A DNA stretch of 64,000 nt, from the NCBI RefSeq assembly GCF_007859295.1, contig NZ_VOHB01000004.1, forward strand, positions 96,761 through 160,760. Reading direction: 5' to 3'. Below the pieces are notes generated by a model. It did not search any database, was not told where the DNA came from, and saw only the letters and a list, made by a program, of their open reading frames with translations. The DNA is from Planococcus sp. CPCC 101016. GTDB taxonomy: Bacteria; Bacillota; Bacilli; Bacillales_A; Planococcaceae. Positions within the stretch are counted from its first letter, which is position 1; every line of letters begins with the position of its first letter. Positions 9,155 to 17,505 of the stretch are shown in pieces. The position numbers were made by a program, and so were the translations under genes.

Positions 9155-10174
9155 TTATTGTTCAGCCGTTTTCGAATTAGCGAGTAAATGTTTGATATCA
9201 CCAAATGTAACGAATGTTTTATTCGGCGCATCATACAATTTGTAACGCAATGATTTAAGGCTGGATTTGATATTGATCGTTGTCGCTTGTTGAAGCGGCG
9301 GGGTAGAGACATGCACTTTTTCCAGGTTGTAGTTTGGAACACGTGGGCTCAAGTGATGCACATGGTGGAAACCGATGTTGCCAGTTACCCATTGCAATAC
9401 TTTTGGAAGCTGGTAATACGAGCTTCCTTCTACAGCCGCTTTTACATAGTCCCATTCATTTTCGTCTTCAAAATACGAATCTTCGAATGTATGCTGCACG
9501 TAGAATAACCAAATGCCGAATGCTCCGGCTACAAACATCGTTGTTCCTTGAACGATCAAGAATGCCTGCCAGCCGATTGCCCAGATTAAGAGCGAGTAGA
9601 TCACTACAAGTGAAATATTGATCAAATACGTGTTATTGCGTTCTTTTTTGCGTGCATCTTTACGATTGAAACGGCTTGAAATCAAGACAAGGAATAAAGG
9701 TCCGAACCCGAACATAACCAGTGGATTGCGGTACATGCGGTATTTGAAACGTTCCCATTTTGATGCTTCTACGTATTCTTCGATTGTCATAACCCAGATA
9801 TCGCCGACTCCACGCTTATCAAGATTACCACTGGAAGCATGGTGTATCGAGTGTTCTCGCTTCCACTTTTCATAGGCAAAAAGTGTCATGATGCCTGTAA
9901 TAGTACCGACAACTGCGTTTGCTTTTTTGTTTTTGAAGAATGATCCGTGTGTGCAGTCGTGGAAGATAATGAAAGTGCGGATAACGAATGCGGCCGCTAC
10001 TACCGATAATGCAATGGTTAACCAAATGGAGACATCAAGTGCCTGATAAGCCAGGAACCATGCCAAAATAAAAGGCGGAATAGTATTCACTAATTGTCTT
10101 ACACTTGATTTAACATCTGCTTTTTCAAAAGGAGCGATAAATTTACGTAACTGCGCTGTTTTTTCTCTGCTCAT
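9155..10174 (-). CDS. des: acyl-lipid fatty acid desaturase (Des family)
   Basis: A 339-residue membrane di-iron desaturase with all three histidine boxes: HDCTH, HSIHH and HHVHH, the last within FHHVHHLSPRVPNYNL. It introduces a cis double bond (delta-5 in B. subtilis) into acyl chains of membrane phospholipids, restoring fluidity in the cold. The ATG follows GAGGAGG. It is the first gene of des-desK-desR, the same order as in B. subtilis, behind a weak promoter and a DesR-like palindrome. Position of the double bond is inferred. Confidence 0.93.
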   Translation of the reverse strand: MSREKTAQLRKFIAPFEKADVKSSVRQLVNTIPPFILAWFLAYQALDVSIWLTIALSVVAAAFVIRTFIIFHDCTHGSFFKNKKANAVVGTITGIMTLFAYEKWKREHSIHHASSGNLDKRGVGDIWVMTIEEYVEASKWERFKYRMYRNPLVMFGFGPLFLVLISSRFNRKDARKKERNNTYLINISLVVIYSLLIWAIGWQAFLIVQGTTMFVAGAFGIWLFYVQHTFEDSYFEDENEWDYVKAAVEGSSYYQLPKVLQWVTGNIGFHHVHHLSPRVPNYNLEKVHVSTPPLQQATTINIKSSLKSLRYKLYDAPNKTFVTFGDIKHLLANSKTAEQ

Positions 10175-10230
10175 GTTTTTGTTTTCCTCCTCTATACGGA
10201 CATTTTCAGTCCGGATAACTTATTAACCTA

Positions 10231-10259
10231 ATCATAAAGGGAAAAGCGTATAGACATAA
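10231..10259 (-). promoter_or_regulatory. candidate activator-dependent des promoter
   Basis: A -10 TATGAT (10231-10236) is separated by 17 bases from a poor -35 TTATGT (10254-10259). A good -10 with a weak -35 fits a promoter that needs phosphorylated DesR. Confidence 0.5.
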
Positions 10260-10282
10260 GACACAAACGTCTATATTTCTAT

Positions 10283-10296
10283 ATGACAGTTGTCAT
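10283..10296. promoter_or_regulatory. candidate DesR operator
   Basis: A perfect palindrome ATGACA-N2-TGTCAT sits about 25 bases upstream of the des -35. A degenerate TAGAC..GTCTA pair lies between it and the -35 (10248-10275). The arrangement resembles the two adjacent DesR sites of the B. subtilis des promoter; binding is inferred. Confidence 0.55.
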
Positions 10297-10382
10297 GTAT
10301 TTCAAAAAATCTACTTCTTTAAAATTACAAGCAATATGTGTATACTGTAATTAATCAGAAAAATCAGAACGGAGTGAAGCGT

Positions 10383-10613
10383 ATGACCGGTCTCGTTGCC
10401 GTCATTATGGTCTTTTCAATCCCGCTTGCAGGCATTATCAGCTCTCATCTCCAAACCCAGTCTAAACTCAAGCACAAAATGATTGAATCTGAGCTGGAGC
10501 TCGAAAAACTGAAGCACGATAATTTCGTGATCGAAACTCAAAAAATGCGGCTGGAACTGGAACAACTGAAATTGGAAGATGCCAAAAAAGATGAGCACCT
10601 GCTATTGAAGTAA
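10383..10613 (+). CDS. small membrane-anchored coiled-coil protein
   Basis: A 76-residue protein: one N-terminal helix (residues 2-20, GLVAVIMVFSIPLAGIISS), then a charged amphipathic coiled coil of about 50 residues (ESELELEKLKHD..). It is similar in plan to PspB-like proteins, but no family is recognised with certainty. The start is set by CGGAGTG upstream. The last codons and stop lie within a 27-bp tandem duplication. An earlier in-frame start exists without a ribosome site. Confidence 0.65.
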   Translation: MTGLVAVIMVFSIPLAGIISSHLQTQSKLKHKMIESELELEKLKHDNFVIETQKMRLELEQLKLEDAKKDEHLLLK

Positions 10614-10653
10614 ACAGACTGAGTCCTGCTATTGAAGTAAACAGACTGAGTCC
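10600..10653. repeat. 27-bp perfect tandem duplication across a stop codon
   Basis: Two head-to-tail identical 27-base copies (10600-10626 and 10627-10653), each containing LLK-stop in the frame of the preceding gene. Only the first copy is translated. It looks like a recent slippage or duplication event. Confidence 0.95.
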
Positions 10654-10667
10654 TGCCACAAAACCCA

Positions 10668-10701
10668 GAAGACCCGTCGCGCAATTGCGCGACGGGTCTT
10701 C
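10668..10701. terminator. 34-bp perfect palindrome, probable terminator
   Basis: Centred at 10684/10685 (GCAA|TTGC) with GC-rich arms GACCCGTCGC. The tail on either side is only weakly T-rich, so termination is probable but not certain. It follows the small coiled-coil gene. Confidence 0.55.
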
Positions 10702-10713
10702 TAACGTTTGGTT

Positions 10714-10860
10714 CTACACGGGCGCTTGCGCATTTCTTATTGTCCAGACTCCAGCGCCCAGCTCTTCGGGTCATAAGCCAACCCGGCTGTGCGGAAAAGA
10801 GCGCCGCTTTGCCGGTCTGTCTTATGCCCATCAGAGCTACACGGGCGCTTGCGCATTTCT
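10714..10860. repeat. interspersed GCGCTTGCGC repeat unit (family A), copy 1
   Basis: A GC-rich imperfect inverted-repeat unit bounded by an identical 24-bp direct repeat (10714-10737 and 10837-10860, core GGGCGCTTGCGC). The inner part (AGCTCTTCGGGTCATAAGCC.. and ..CTTATGCCCATCAGAGCT) folds back on itself. The same family recurs at 21388-21585 and 49880-50208. Its edge overlaps the cydC stop codon. Confidence 0.8.
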
Positions 10861-12565
10861 ATGCAAATACGCTGTTTTCTATTTCTTTTAATTGATGGAA
10901 ATATGATTTTTTGTCCATCAGTTCTTGGTAGGATCCGCTTTCTACGATGCGGCCGTTTTCCATGACGACAATTTGGTCCATTTTTTCCAGACCTACGAGG
11001 TCATGACTGATAATGATGAAGGTGTCGTCCTGGCCGAGGCGGAAAAGTTCATCGTAAATGGCTCTGCCAGTTACGCTATCGACTGAAGAGACAGGCTCAT
11101 CCAGGAACCAGAGTGATTTTCCTTTTAGAATAGCTCGTGCAATTGCCAGACGCTGTTTTTGTCCGCCGGATAAGTTTTGTCCTTTTTCTTCCACTGCCAT
11201 TGTCAGCGGAAACAGTTCCAGCTGCACTTTGGCTAATGCCAGTTCCATCTGTTCATCAGTTGCCGCAGGATTGGCAATCACTAGATTACTTCGTATCGTC
11301 CCATAAAAGAAATGGTTTTCTTGAAGCACGACATTCATTTCCTCCCACAGGGATTCTTGTTCAACTGTTTCAATTGGCTTTCCGCCTATCGTATACTGCC
11401 CATGAGAAAGAGGAAAGACATTCAGCAGCAATTGTATAAGTGTCGACTTGCCTGAACCGCTTGGCCCGACAATCGCCGTCTTTGTACCTGGCTTCAAATG
11501 AATGGAAACTTTATCAACTGCCGAGCTTTTTTCTCGCGGATAACTGAAAGATGCTTCCGTAAGCCTTAAATCAAGCTGTCCAGTAGGCAGTTTATCCGTT
11601 CCTCGCGGAGCGGCTGGTTCCGCTACAATTTCCTCCAACCTTACTGCAGCTTTGCGGCTTTCTTCGAAATAGGCAGGGAAAGCGGCCATCGGTGCTACGT
11701 TTTCGAAAGCAGCAATGGAAATCATGACAAGCATAGCCAAATACAAGCCGTTAAGTTCGCCTGCCGCCACAAAATACGCGCCGACAGCCAATACGAAAAA
11801 TGAAACCAGCAATGCCACCAACGAATTAATGGATTGAGCCAGATTTTCTTCAAGCCCCTCTTTTCGTTGGCCTTCGTTATAGTAATCTGCATCGTTTCTC
11901 AACTGCCGTTCTTTTGCAACAAGCTGCTGATGAATTTTCAGATCGCGAAAACCATAAAGGAATTCGGTGGCCTCAATAGCTAAACTTCCTCGGCTGGCTC
12001 TTACTTGTCCGCCTGTCCGCCGTTTTCTAATAGAAAACAATGCCGGAACTGCGACAACTGTCAGCAGCATTCCAACGAACATGACAGCAGCAATTCCCAT
12101 GGAGAAAAAAGAGCTGAAGAAAATAGTGCTTAAAAAAACGATTCCTAGTACAACCGGTGGATAAAAAACACGCAGCAGAAAATTTTGCAGGCTTTCTACA
12201 TCTCCAACGATACGGGACAATAAATCTCCACTTCGATACCTCCCAAAGATTCCAGGAGCAAGTGGGGACAGACGCTCAAAAAATGACACCCTTAAATGGC
12301 TGAGCATGGTAAATGTTGCACGGTGAGAATACAGACGCTCTCCGTACCGGCTCAATGCTGAAGCAAAGCCGAATAACTTCAAACAGGCGGCCATGACGAC
12401 AAGCGTCGTCATGTGAGAGGTCAATGCAGCTTTAGATATTAAATAACCACTCGACCCCATCAGCGCCACGCTGGCGATTCCTGCTAAAAAACCGAAGAAG
12501 ATGGCAATTGAGACATCCTTTTTCTCAACAAGTGTTAATTTCAGAATATGTTTTAATTCATTCAT
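10859..12565 (-). CDS. cydC: CydC-type ABC exporter subunit
   Basis: A 568-residue fused permease/ATPase: six N-terminal helices, then Walker A GPSGSGKST, LSGGQKQRLAIARA signature and Walker B LWFLDEPVSSVD. With CydD it forms the heterodimeric exporter (cysteine/glutathione or haem-related) needed for cytochrome bd assembly. The ATG overlaps the cydD stop (ATGA) and has AAGGAGGTG inside cydD, so the pair is translationally coupled. Its stop codon abuts repeat family A. Confidence 0.88.
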   Translation of the reverse strand: MNELKHILKLTLVEKKDVSIAIFFGFLAGIASVALMGSSGYLISKAALTSHMTTLVVMAACLKLFGFASALSRYGERLYSHRATFTMLSHLRVSFFERLSPLAPGIFGRYRSGDLLSRIVGDVESLQNFLLRVFYPPVVLGIVFLSTIFFSSFFSMGIAAVMFVGMLLTVVAVPALFSIRKRRTGGQVRASRGSLAIEATEFLYGFRDLKIHQQLVAKERQLRNDADYYNEGQRKEGLEENLAQSINSLVALLVSFFVLAVGAYFVAAGELNGLYLAMLVMISIAAFENVAPMAAFPAYFEESRKAAVRLEEIVAEPAAPRGTDKLPTGQLDLRLTEASFSYPREKSSAVDKVSIHLKPGTKTAIVGPSGSGKSTLIQLLLNVFPLSHGQYTIGGKPIETVEQESLWEEMNVVLQENHFFYGTIRSNLVIANPAATDEQMELALAKVQLELFPLTMAVEEKGQNLSGGQKQRLAIARAILKGKSLWFLDEPVSSVDSVTGRAIYDELFRLGQDDTFIIISHDLVGLEKMDQIVVMENGRIVESGSYQELMDKKSYFHQLKEIENSVFA

Positions 12566-14286
12566 TTCGCGCCACCTCCTTGCTGTGCGGCAAGCATGTC
12601 TTCATAAGGACTGTAATTTCGCAGCAGTTCCTCATGGCTTCCAGCGGCATTGATTTTGCCGTTATCCAGGAAAAAGATTTGATCAGATCCTTTTATGGTA
12701 TGCAGGCGATGGGCAACCGTTATTACCGTTGACGTTTTTTTCAGCTCGTCCAACGACTCCTGAAGGATTTGTTCAGTCCGTAAATCGAGGCCTGTGGTCG
12801 GCTCATCAAATAAAATCAAGGACGGTTTCTTAAGAAATGCACGGGCTAATGCAATTCGCTGCTTTTCTCCGCCCGATAATCCGCGGCCACCTTCTCCGAT
12901 TAGGGTGTCAAACCCTTGCTCAAGCGCTGAGACCATTTCAGCGAGGCCTGCCTTTTGAGCTGCCGACAACACTTCTTCGTCGCTGACTTTCCGGTTCGTC
13001 CCCATCTCCATATTTTCACGGATCGTACCGGAAAAAAGGTAAGGGCTTTGCGATATATAACTTAATTGGTCGAACCAGGACTTCTCACTGACGTTCTCTC
13101 TCGGCACTCCATTTATCACCAACCGGCCCTCCGTTTGAGGTAGAAGTCCGGCCAACAAATGCATAAGCGTCGTTTTACCGGAACCGCTTTTCCCGATAAT
13201 TGCCACTTGGCTGTAGGGAAAAATTTCCCCATTAAGCGGTGCCAGCGAAAACCCTTCTCCATACTGGAAAGCCAGTCCTTCCAATGAAAGATGAGGCGGC
13301 TCAGGTGCAACAGTCTCGCTCCCCCAAGTCAATGGCGAATGATTTTTCTCGAGTTCAGCAGACAATTGAGCAGCTGCCGATACGCTGCCACGCGCTGTAT
13401 GGAAGGCACTTCCGAAATCTTTCAGGGAGTTAAAGAAATCCGGCACTAAAATTAATATGAAAAACGCTGTAAAAAAGCTAATACTGTCAAATACAACCAG
13501 ACGCAGTCCGATTTCCAGCGCGATAATCCCAATACTCAACATTGAAATGTATTCCAGCATCAAAGAAGAGAGAAATGCTGATTTTAATACTTCCATTGTC
13601 GAGTCACGGAAACTCAAACTACTTTTGCGGATTGTCTGCTGTTGCTTTTCAGCCTGTCCAAATAATTTAAGTGTCGACAACCCTTGCAAGATGTCAAGAA
13701 AAGTACCCGAAAACTGACTGAGCTGTTCCATTTTTTCATCCGCTTTTTTCTTCGTTCCTTTTCCGACCATAGCCATAAAAATAGGGATAAATGGCGCGGT
13801 AATCAATATAATGATTCCTGATGTCCAGTTTTGAGTGAAGATTACAACCAGCAACAGCACCGGAATGATATAGGTTTGGATCATTTGTGGGATGTATTTA
13901 CTAAAAAACCCATCAACTTCATCTACTGCATCCAACAGCAAGCTGACCTTTTGACCGGATTGGCCCTTAGCCGCTGATAATAATGGATTTTCAGTAAATG
14001 ACTTTATTAACGTATTTCGAAATTCACTTTTTACGTCAGCTGCTAAATTAACACCCGCTCTGCCAATCGCATAACCAGCTCCTACACGCAGCAGAATAGC
14101 AGCGAATAGACCGCCGAACAATGGCAGCAAGCTCTCGAATGTAGCATTTTGAAGAAAAACGCGATCCGCAATGAATACGAAAAACAAAGCTTGTCCGATT
14201 GTAGCAATCCCTTTTACAAGTGATGCTGCTAACAGGAAAGTCATTTTGTTTTTTCGTTGAAATGCTAGCTGTTTTAAATCGTTCAT
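12562..14286 (-). CDS. cydD: CydD-type ABC exporter subunit
   Basis: A 574-residue partner of CydC: helices in about the first 300 residues, ATPase with Walker A GKSGSGKTT, signature LSGGEKQRIALARA and Walker B LILFDEPTTGLD. The N-terminal LVKGIATIGQALFF segment resembles CydD. It is first in a two-gene operon (start after GAAGGAGAG). Unlike B. subtilis, no cydAB lies beside it; the upstream neighbour is a small unrelated gene. A plain heterodimeric ABC exporter is the alternative reading. Confidence 0.87.
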   Translation of the reverse strand: MNDLKQLAFQRKNKMTFLLAASLVKGIATIGQALFFVFIADRVFLQNATFESLLPLFGGLFAAILLRVGAGYAIGRAGVNLAADVKSEFRNTLIKSFTENPLLSAAKGQSGQKVSLLLDAVDEVDGFFSKYIPQMIQTYIIPVLLLVVIFTQNWTSGIIILITAPFIPIFMAMVGKGTKKKADEKMEQLSQFSGTFLDILQGLSTLKLFGQAEKQQQTIRKSSLSFRDSTMEVLKSAFLSSLMLEYISMLSIGIIALEIGLRLVVFDSISFFTAFFILILVPDFFNSLKDFGSAFHTARGSVSAAAQLSAELEKNHSPLTWGSETVAPEPPHLSLEGLAFQYGEGFSLAPLNGEIFPYSQVAIIGKSGSGKTTLMHLLAGLLPQTEGRLVINGVPRENVSEKSWFDQLSYISQSPYLFSGTIRENMEMGTNRKVSDEEVLSAAQKAGLAEMVSALEQGFDTLIGEGGRGLSGGEKQRIALARAFLKKPSLILFDEPTTGLDLRTEQILQESLDELKKTSTVITVAHRLHTIKGSDQIFFLDNGKINAAGSHEELLRNYSPYEDMLAAQQGGGAK

Positions 14287-14426
14287 GCTATTCTCTCCTT
14301 CGCTTTACCTCCTTCTATTATAAAGCATTCTATAGGGAAACCCTGTGTCAGGTGCCCATGCCAGCTGGATTTAAAGACGGATTTGTTACAGTGTTGTTCA
14401 CAAATATCCTAGCTTTCCAAGCATGC

Positions 14427-14459
14427 AAAAACCTGCAGATTTGGGAAACCTGCAGGTTT
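14427..14459 (-). terminator. intrinsic terminator of the 56-residue gene
   Basis: AAACCTGCAG stem with an 11-base loop and TTTTTG tail on the minus strand. Confidence 0.75.
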
Positions 14460-14465
14460 GAAATG

Positions 14466-14636
14466 TTAATTTTCAATTGTCTTTTCATAAGAGCCTGTAG
14501 AAAAAATGGCCGTCTTTAACCAGGCCATATCTTCTTGTATTTTCAATTTCAAGGATTGGTCAACGCATTTTCGATATTCTTCCATTAACTTAATCAATTC
14601 GTATTCGAAAATGGCTAACTCTTCATCTGTAATCAC
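14466..14636 (-). CDS. small hypothetical protein, 56 aa
   Basis: A short, acidic, probably all-helical cytoplasmic protein (ITDEELAIFEYELIKLMEEY..). It has its own terminator. The most plausible start is a GTG preceded by GAGGG about nine bases upstream; the frame stays open further up but without a ribosome site. No family is recognised. It sits alone between cydD and a ZIP-like gene on the same strand. Confidence 0.6.
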   Translation of the reverse strand: MITDEELAIFEYELIKLMEEYRKCVDQSLKLKIQEDMAWLKTAIFSTGSYEKTIEN

Positions 14637-14746
14637 TGCGAACACCCTCTTAGGTAAGCCGTTTATATACCATGCTTTATTACCTATCGTAGTAAGCCTA
14701 TTATACCAAAACATTTATTTTTTTGCCATAAAAATAATTTTTTATT

Positions 14747-15478
14747 TTACAAAAGTAACAGTAGGATGGAATAAGAAGTTAGTCCAGTACAAAAGGCCAA
14801 TAAACTGCTTTCTCTGTCTTCAGGCAGCTCTTCTTTTAAAACGTTTAAAATGACACCTCCCGCTAGGAAAGCAGTCAATACGGAGATAATCCATTCATGG
14901 ACATCAGCAAAAGCTCCAATCCCCCAACCGATCAAAATTGCGGCAGCTAATAGCCACCTGCCGTATCGATCGTAATCTTCCTGGTGAGTGGCACGCAACG
15001 CTTTGTCATTGGTTATAAAATGCACCCCCATAGCAACGAAGAACAATGCCATCCCCCAAGTATCTCCATACTCTTCCCTGACAAGCAGATAAGCAATAAC
15101 GCCATTGTAAAGAGCGAAGGTAACGATATGAACCCAGAAAATACCCGAAGCCGATGTAGGCTGATTTGTATGTTTATTTTTCCTTTTAGAGGTTTTGACC
15201 GAATGCTCCAGTGCATAAAAGATGACCAGACCGACCATAGCGATCAAGTATATATGATTTTCCAAAAACCGGAGGCTGCTATTTTCAAGCTCTCCTTGCA
15301 ATTCATCCTGGAACACGCTCAATTCCGGCAATAAATGCAAGAAAACATAGGCCACCGATATACCGCCAGCAATGGAAAGAAACCGACTGCGCGGCAGCAC
15401 TTTTAGAAACTTTAAACGTTTTGAAAAAAGATGAATCAAAATAAATCCGACGGCAAAAACAAAACTCAGCCAAATCAT
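14747..15478 (-). CDS. ZIP-like multi-helix membrane protein
   Basis: A 243-residue protein with about seven helices. It carries SVAYVFLHLLPEL near residue 45 and AFLAGGVILNVLKEELPED near 215, reminiscent of the His/Glu-bearing helices of ZIP metal permeases, with a cytosolic KRKNKHTNQ loop. A metal transport role is inferred from this resemblance only. The start is the ATG preceded by AAGGAAGGAGC; an upstream ATG in frame has no such site. Confidence 0.6.
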   Translation of the reverse strand: MIWLSFVFAVGFILIHLFSKRLKFLKVLPRSRFLSIAGGISVAYVFLHLLPELSVFQDELQGELENSSLRFLENHIYLIAMVGLVIFYALEHSVKTSKRKNKHTNQPTSASGIFWVHIVTFALYNGVIAYLLVREEYGDTWGMALFFVAMGVHFITNDKALRATHQEDYDRYGRWLLAAAILIGWGIGAFADVHEWIISVLTAFLAGGVILNVLKEELPEDRESSLLAFCTGLTSYSILLLLL

Positions 15479-15651
15479 CTGTAAGCTCCTTCCTTTAAAT
15501 ATCATTGCTGTACAGCAAATTTTTAAAGAGTTCTGCCTTCAGGCAGCATATATCCTACATTCAACATAATCTTTCTTTTTATTTATGTCCCCTTAGTTGC
15601 AAAAGCGTAAACTAACCAGCTGTTTGACTCCAACGGCTTCTTTGTTAAAAA

Positions 15652-15680
15652 TAAAAAAAGCGTCCCGAAAGACGCTTTAA
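15652..15680 (-). terminator. terminator of the acyl-CoA synthetase gene
   Basis: AAAGCGTC / GACGCTTT stem with a run of seven T on the minus strand. Confidence 0.8.
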
Positions 15681-15700
15681 CCTTATCTTATTTGTTTCTT

Positions 15701-17344
15701 TTAAACTCCTGCTTTTTGGCTATGCTCAACGGATAACTCCCGTAGCTTGAATTTCTGTATTTTTCCTGAAGCCGTCATTGGATATTCTTTAGTGAACTCA
15801 ATATAACGAGGAATTTTGTGACGGGAAATTTTGCCCTTGCAATAATCTTTCAGTTCCTCGGCGTCAAGTTGTTCTCCTTCTTTTAGAATCACCCACGCCA
15901 TCAGCTCTTCTCCGTATTTCGGATCTGGCACACCTACTACTTGAACGTCCTGAACAGAAGGATGCTGGTAAAGAAATTCTTCAATTTCACGCGGGTAGAT
16001 ATTTTCCCCTCCGCGAATTACCATGTCTTTAATTCGGCCAGTGATGGCAATATAACCGTCTTCATCTTCAACCGCAATATCACCAGTATGAAGCCAACCT
16101 TCTGAATCAATGGCATTTTTAGTTGCTTCTTCGTTTTTATAATAGCCCTTCATGACATGATACCCTCTTGTACAAAGTTCTCCGGGGACTCCTGTCTCAG
16201 CCTTTTTTCCTGTCGTTGGATCGATGATTTTCACTTCCACACCCGTATGTGGCTTGCCCACTGTCGAGACTCGTTTTTCAATATCATCGTCAGCACGCGT
16301 TTGTGTGATGACCGGTGACGACTCTGTTTGACCATAAGCGATCGTTATTTCCGAAGCTCCCATATCATTAATGACTTTTTTCATCACTTCAATCGGGCAG
16401 GGCGATCCTGCCATAATGCCCGTGCGAAGCGTCGAGGTATCGAACGATTCAAATTCGGGATGGTTCAGTTCCGCAATGAACATAGTCGGTACCCCGTGAA
16501 GGCCAGTGCATTTTTCATCCTGTACCATTTGCAGTACGCGTTTTGGTTCAAATTGCTCCGCAATGACCATCGTTGTTGAATGAGTCACCGCCGCCATTGT
16601 CCCAAGTACACAACCGAAACAATGGAAAAACGGTACCGGGATGCACAACCGGTCTTTTTCCGTCAGATTCATCGTATCGCCAATCAGCTTGCCGTTATTG
16701 ACGACATTCAGATGCGTCAGCATGACGCCTTTGGGAAATCCGGTAGTGCCGGACGTATACTGAATATTAATGACATCGTCAGGATCCATCGAATGGAAAC
16801 GTTCCTCTAACTCAGAATCGCTGATCTTTTCCGCAAAAGCCTGGAATTCACTCCATGAATAGATTCCCGGATAACTATTATTGCTCATGACGATCACCCG
16901 TTTCAGATGAGGCAGCTTCTTGCTCGTAATTTTTCCCTTATCAGCCGTCGCCAGCTCAGGACAAACCGTATTCAGAATTTCTATATAGCTGGTCCCCTTG
17001 AACTCTTCCCCTAATATCAAAGTCGTCGCGTCCGACTGCTCCAATAAATATTCCAGTTCGCTCGATTGGTAGCTGGTGTTGACTGTAACCAGCACGCCAC
17101 CCATTTTACCGGTGGCGAATTGGCTCAACAGCCACTCACGTTTATTATCCGACCAAATCGCCACGTGCTCCCCTTTTTCAATGCCGATGCCGATAAATGC
17201 CTTTGCAAGCCGGTCTGTTTCTTCGTCGAATTCCTTATAGGTTTTTCGAATTCCATGCTCCGGATAGACATAAGCCTCCGTATCCGGATTGCGTGCGGCC
17301 TGTTCTTTCACCACTTGGCCGACTGTTTTCTGCAAAATCACCAT
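15701..17344 (-). CDS. AMP-forming acyl-CoA synthetase
   Basis: A 547-residue ANL-superfamily ligase: P-loop YTSGTTGFPKGV at about 195-207, YGQTESSP motif, TGD and RIKDMVIRGGENIYPREIE hinge, and a C-terminal GKIQKFKLRE catalytic lysine. It resembles YngI/FadD-type medium or long-chain fatty acyl-CoA ligases. The reaction activates a fatty acid with ATP and CoA. The ATG follows AGGGGGATGG, and a perfect cre box lies 16-31 bases upstream, which places it under CcpA catabolite repression. The exact chain length is unknown. Confidence 0.87.
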   Translation of the reverse strand: MVILQKTVGQVVKEQAARNPDTEAYVYPEHGIRKTYKEFDEETDRLAKAFIGIGIEKGEHVAIWSDNKREWLLSQFATGKMGGVLVTVNTSYQSSELEYLLEQSDATTLILGEEFKGTSYIEILNTVCPELATADKGKITSKKLPHLKRVIVMSNNSYPGIYSWSEFQAFAEKISDSELEERFHSMDPDDVINIQYTSGTTGFPKGVMLTHLNVVNNGKLIGDTMNLTEKDRLCIPVPFFHCFGCVLGTMAAVTHSTTMVIAEQFEPKRVLQMVQDEKCTGLHGVPTMFIAELNHPEFESFDTSTLRTGIMAGSPCPIEVMKKVINDMGASEITIAYGQTESSPVITQTRADDDIEKRVSTVGKPHTGVEVKIIDPTTGKKAETGVPGELCTRGYHVMKGYYKNEEATKNAIDSEGWLHTGDIAVEDEDGYIAITGRIKDMVIRGGENIYPREIEEFLYQHPSVQDVQVVGVPDPKYGEELMAWVILKEGEQLDAEELKDYCKGKISRHKIPRYIEFTKEYPMTASGKIQKFKLRELSVEHSQKAGV

Positions 17345-17359
17345 TTTCCATCCCCCTAA

Positions 17360-17375
17360 TTGAAAACGTTTTCAG
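17360..17375. promoter_or_regulatory. cre box (CcpA site) upstream of acyl-CoA synthetase
   Basis: TTGAAAACGTTTTCAG contains the perfect palindrome TGAAAACGTTTTCA and matches the cre consensus WTGNAANCGNWNNCW fully. It lies between an AT-rich promoter region and the ribosome site, where CcpA would repress. Confidence 0.8.
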
Positions 17376-17505
17376 TCCCTTATATATTATCACAAAATTC
17401 CAAATTAATGGACCCGCTTTTGGGATGGAACTAAACGGACAGCTCGCCCTTTTCATGCACAGCGTGATAAACTAAACCTATTATGTAGAACGGAAGGGAT
17501 AATCC

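Noticed and set aside
10416-10891. Overlapping minus-strand frames of 60-97 codons
   Set aside because: They run through the tandem duplication, the palindrome and repeat A1, and oppose a better-supported plus-strand gene.
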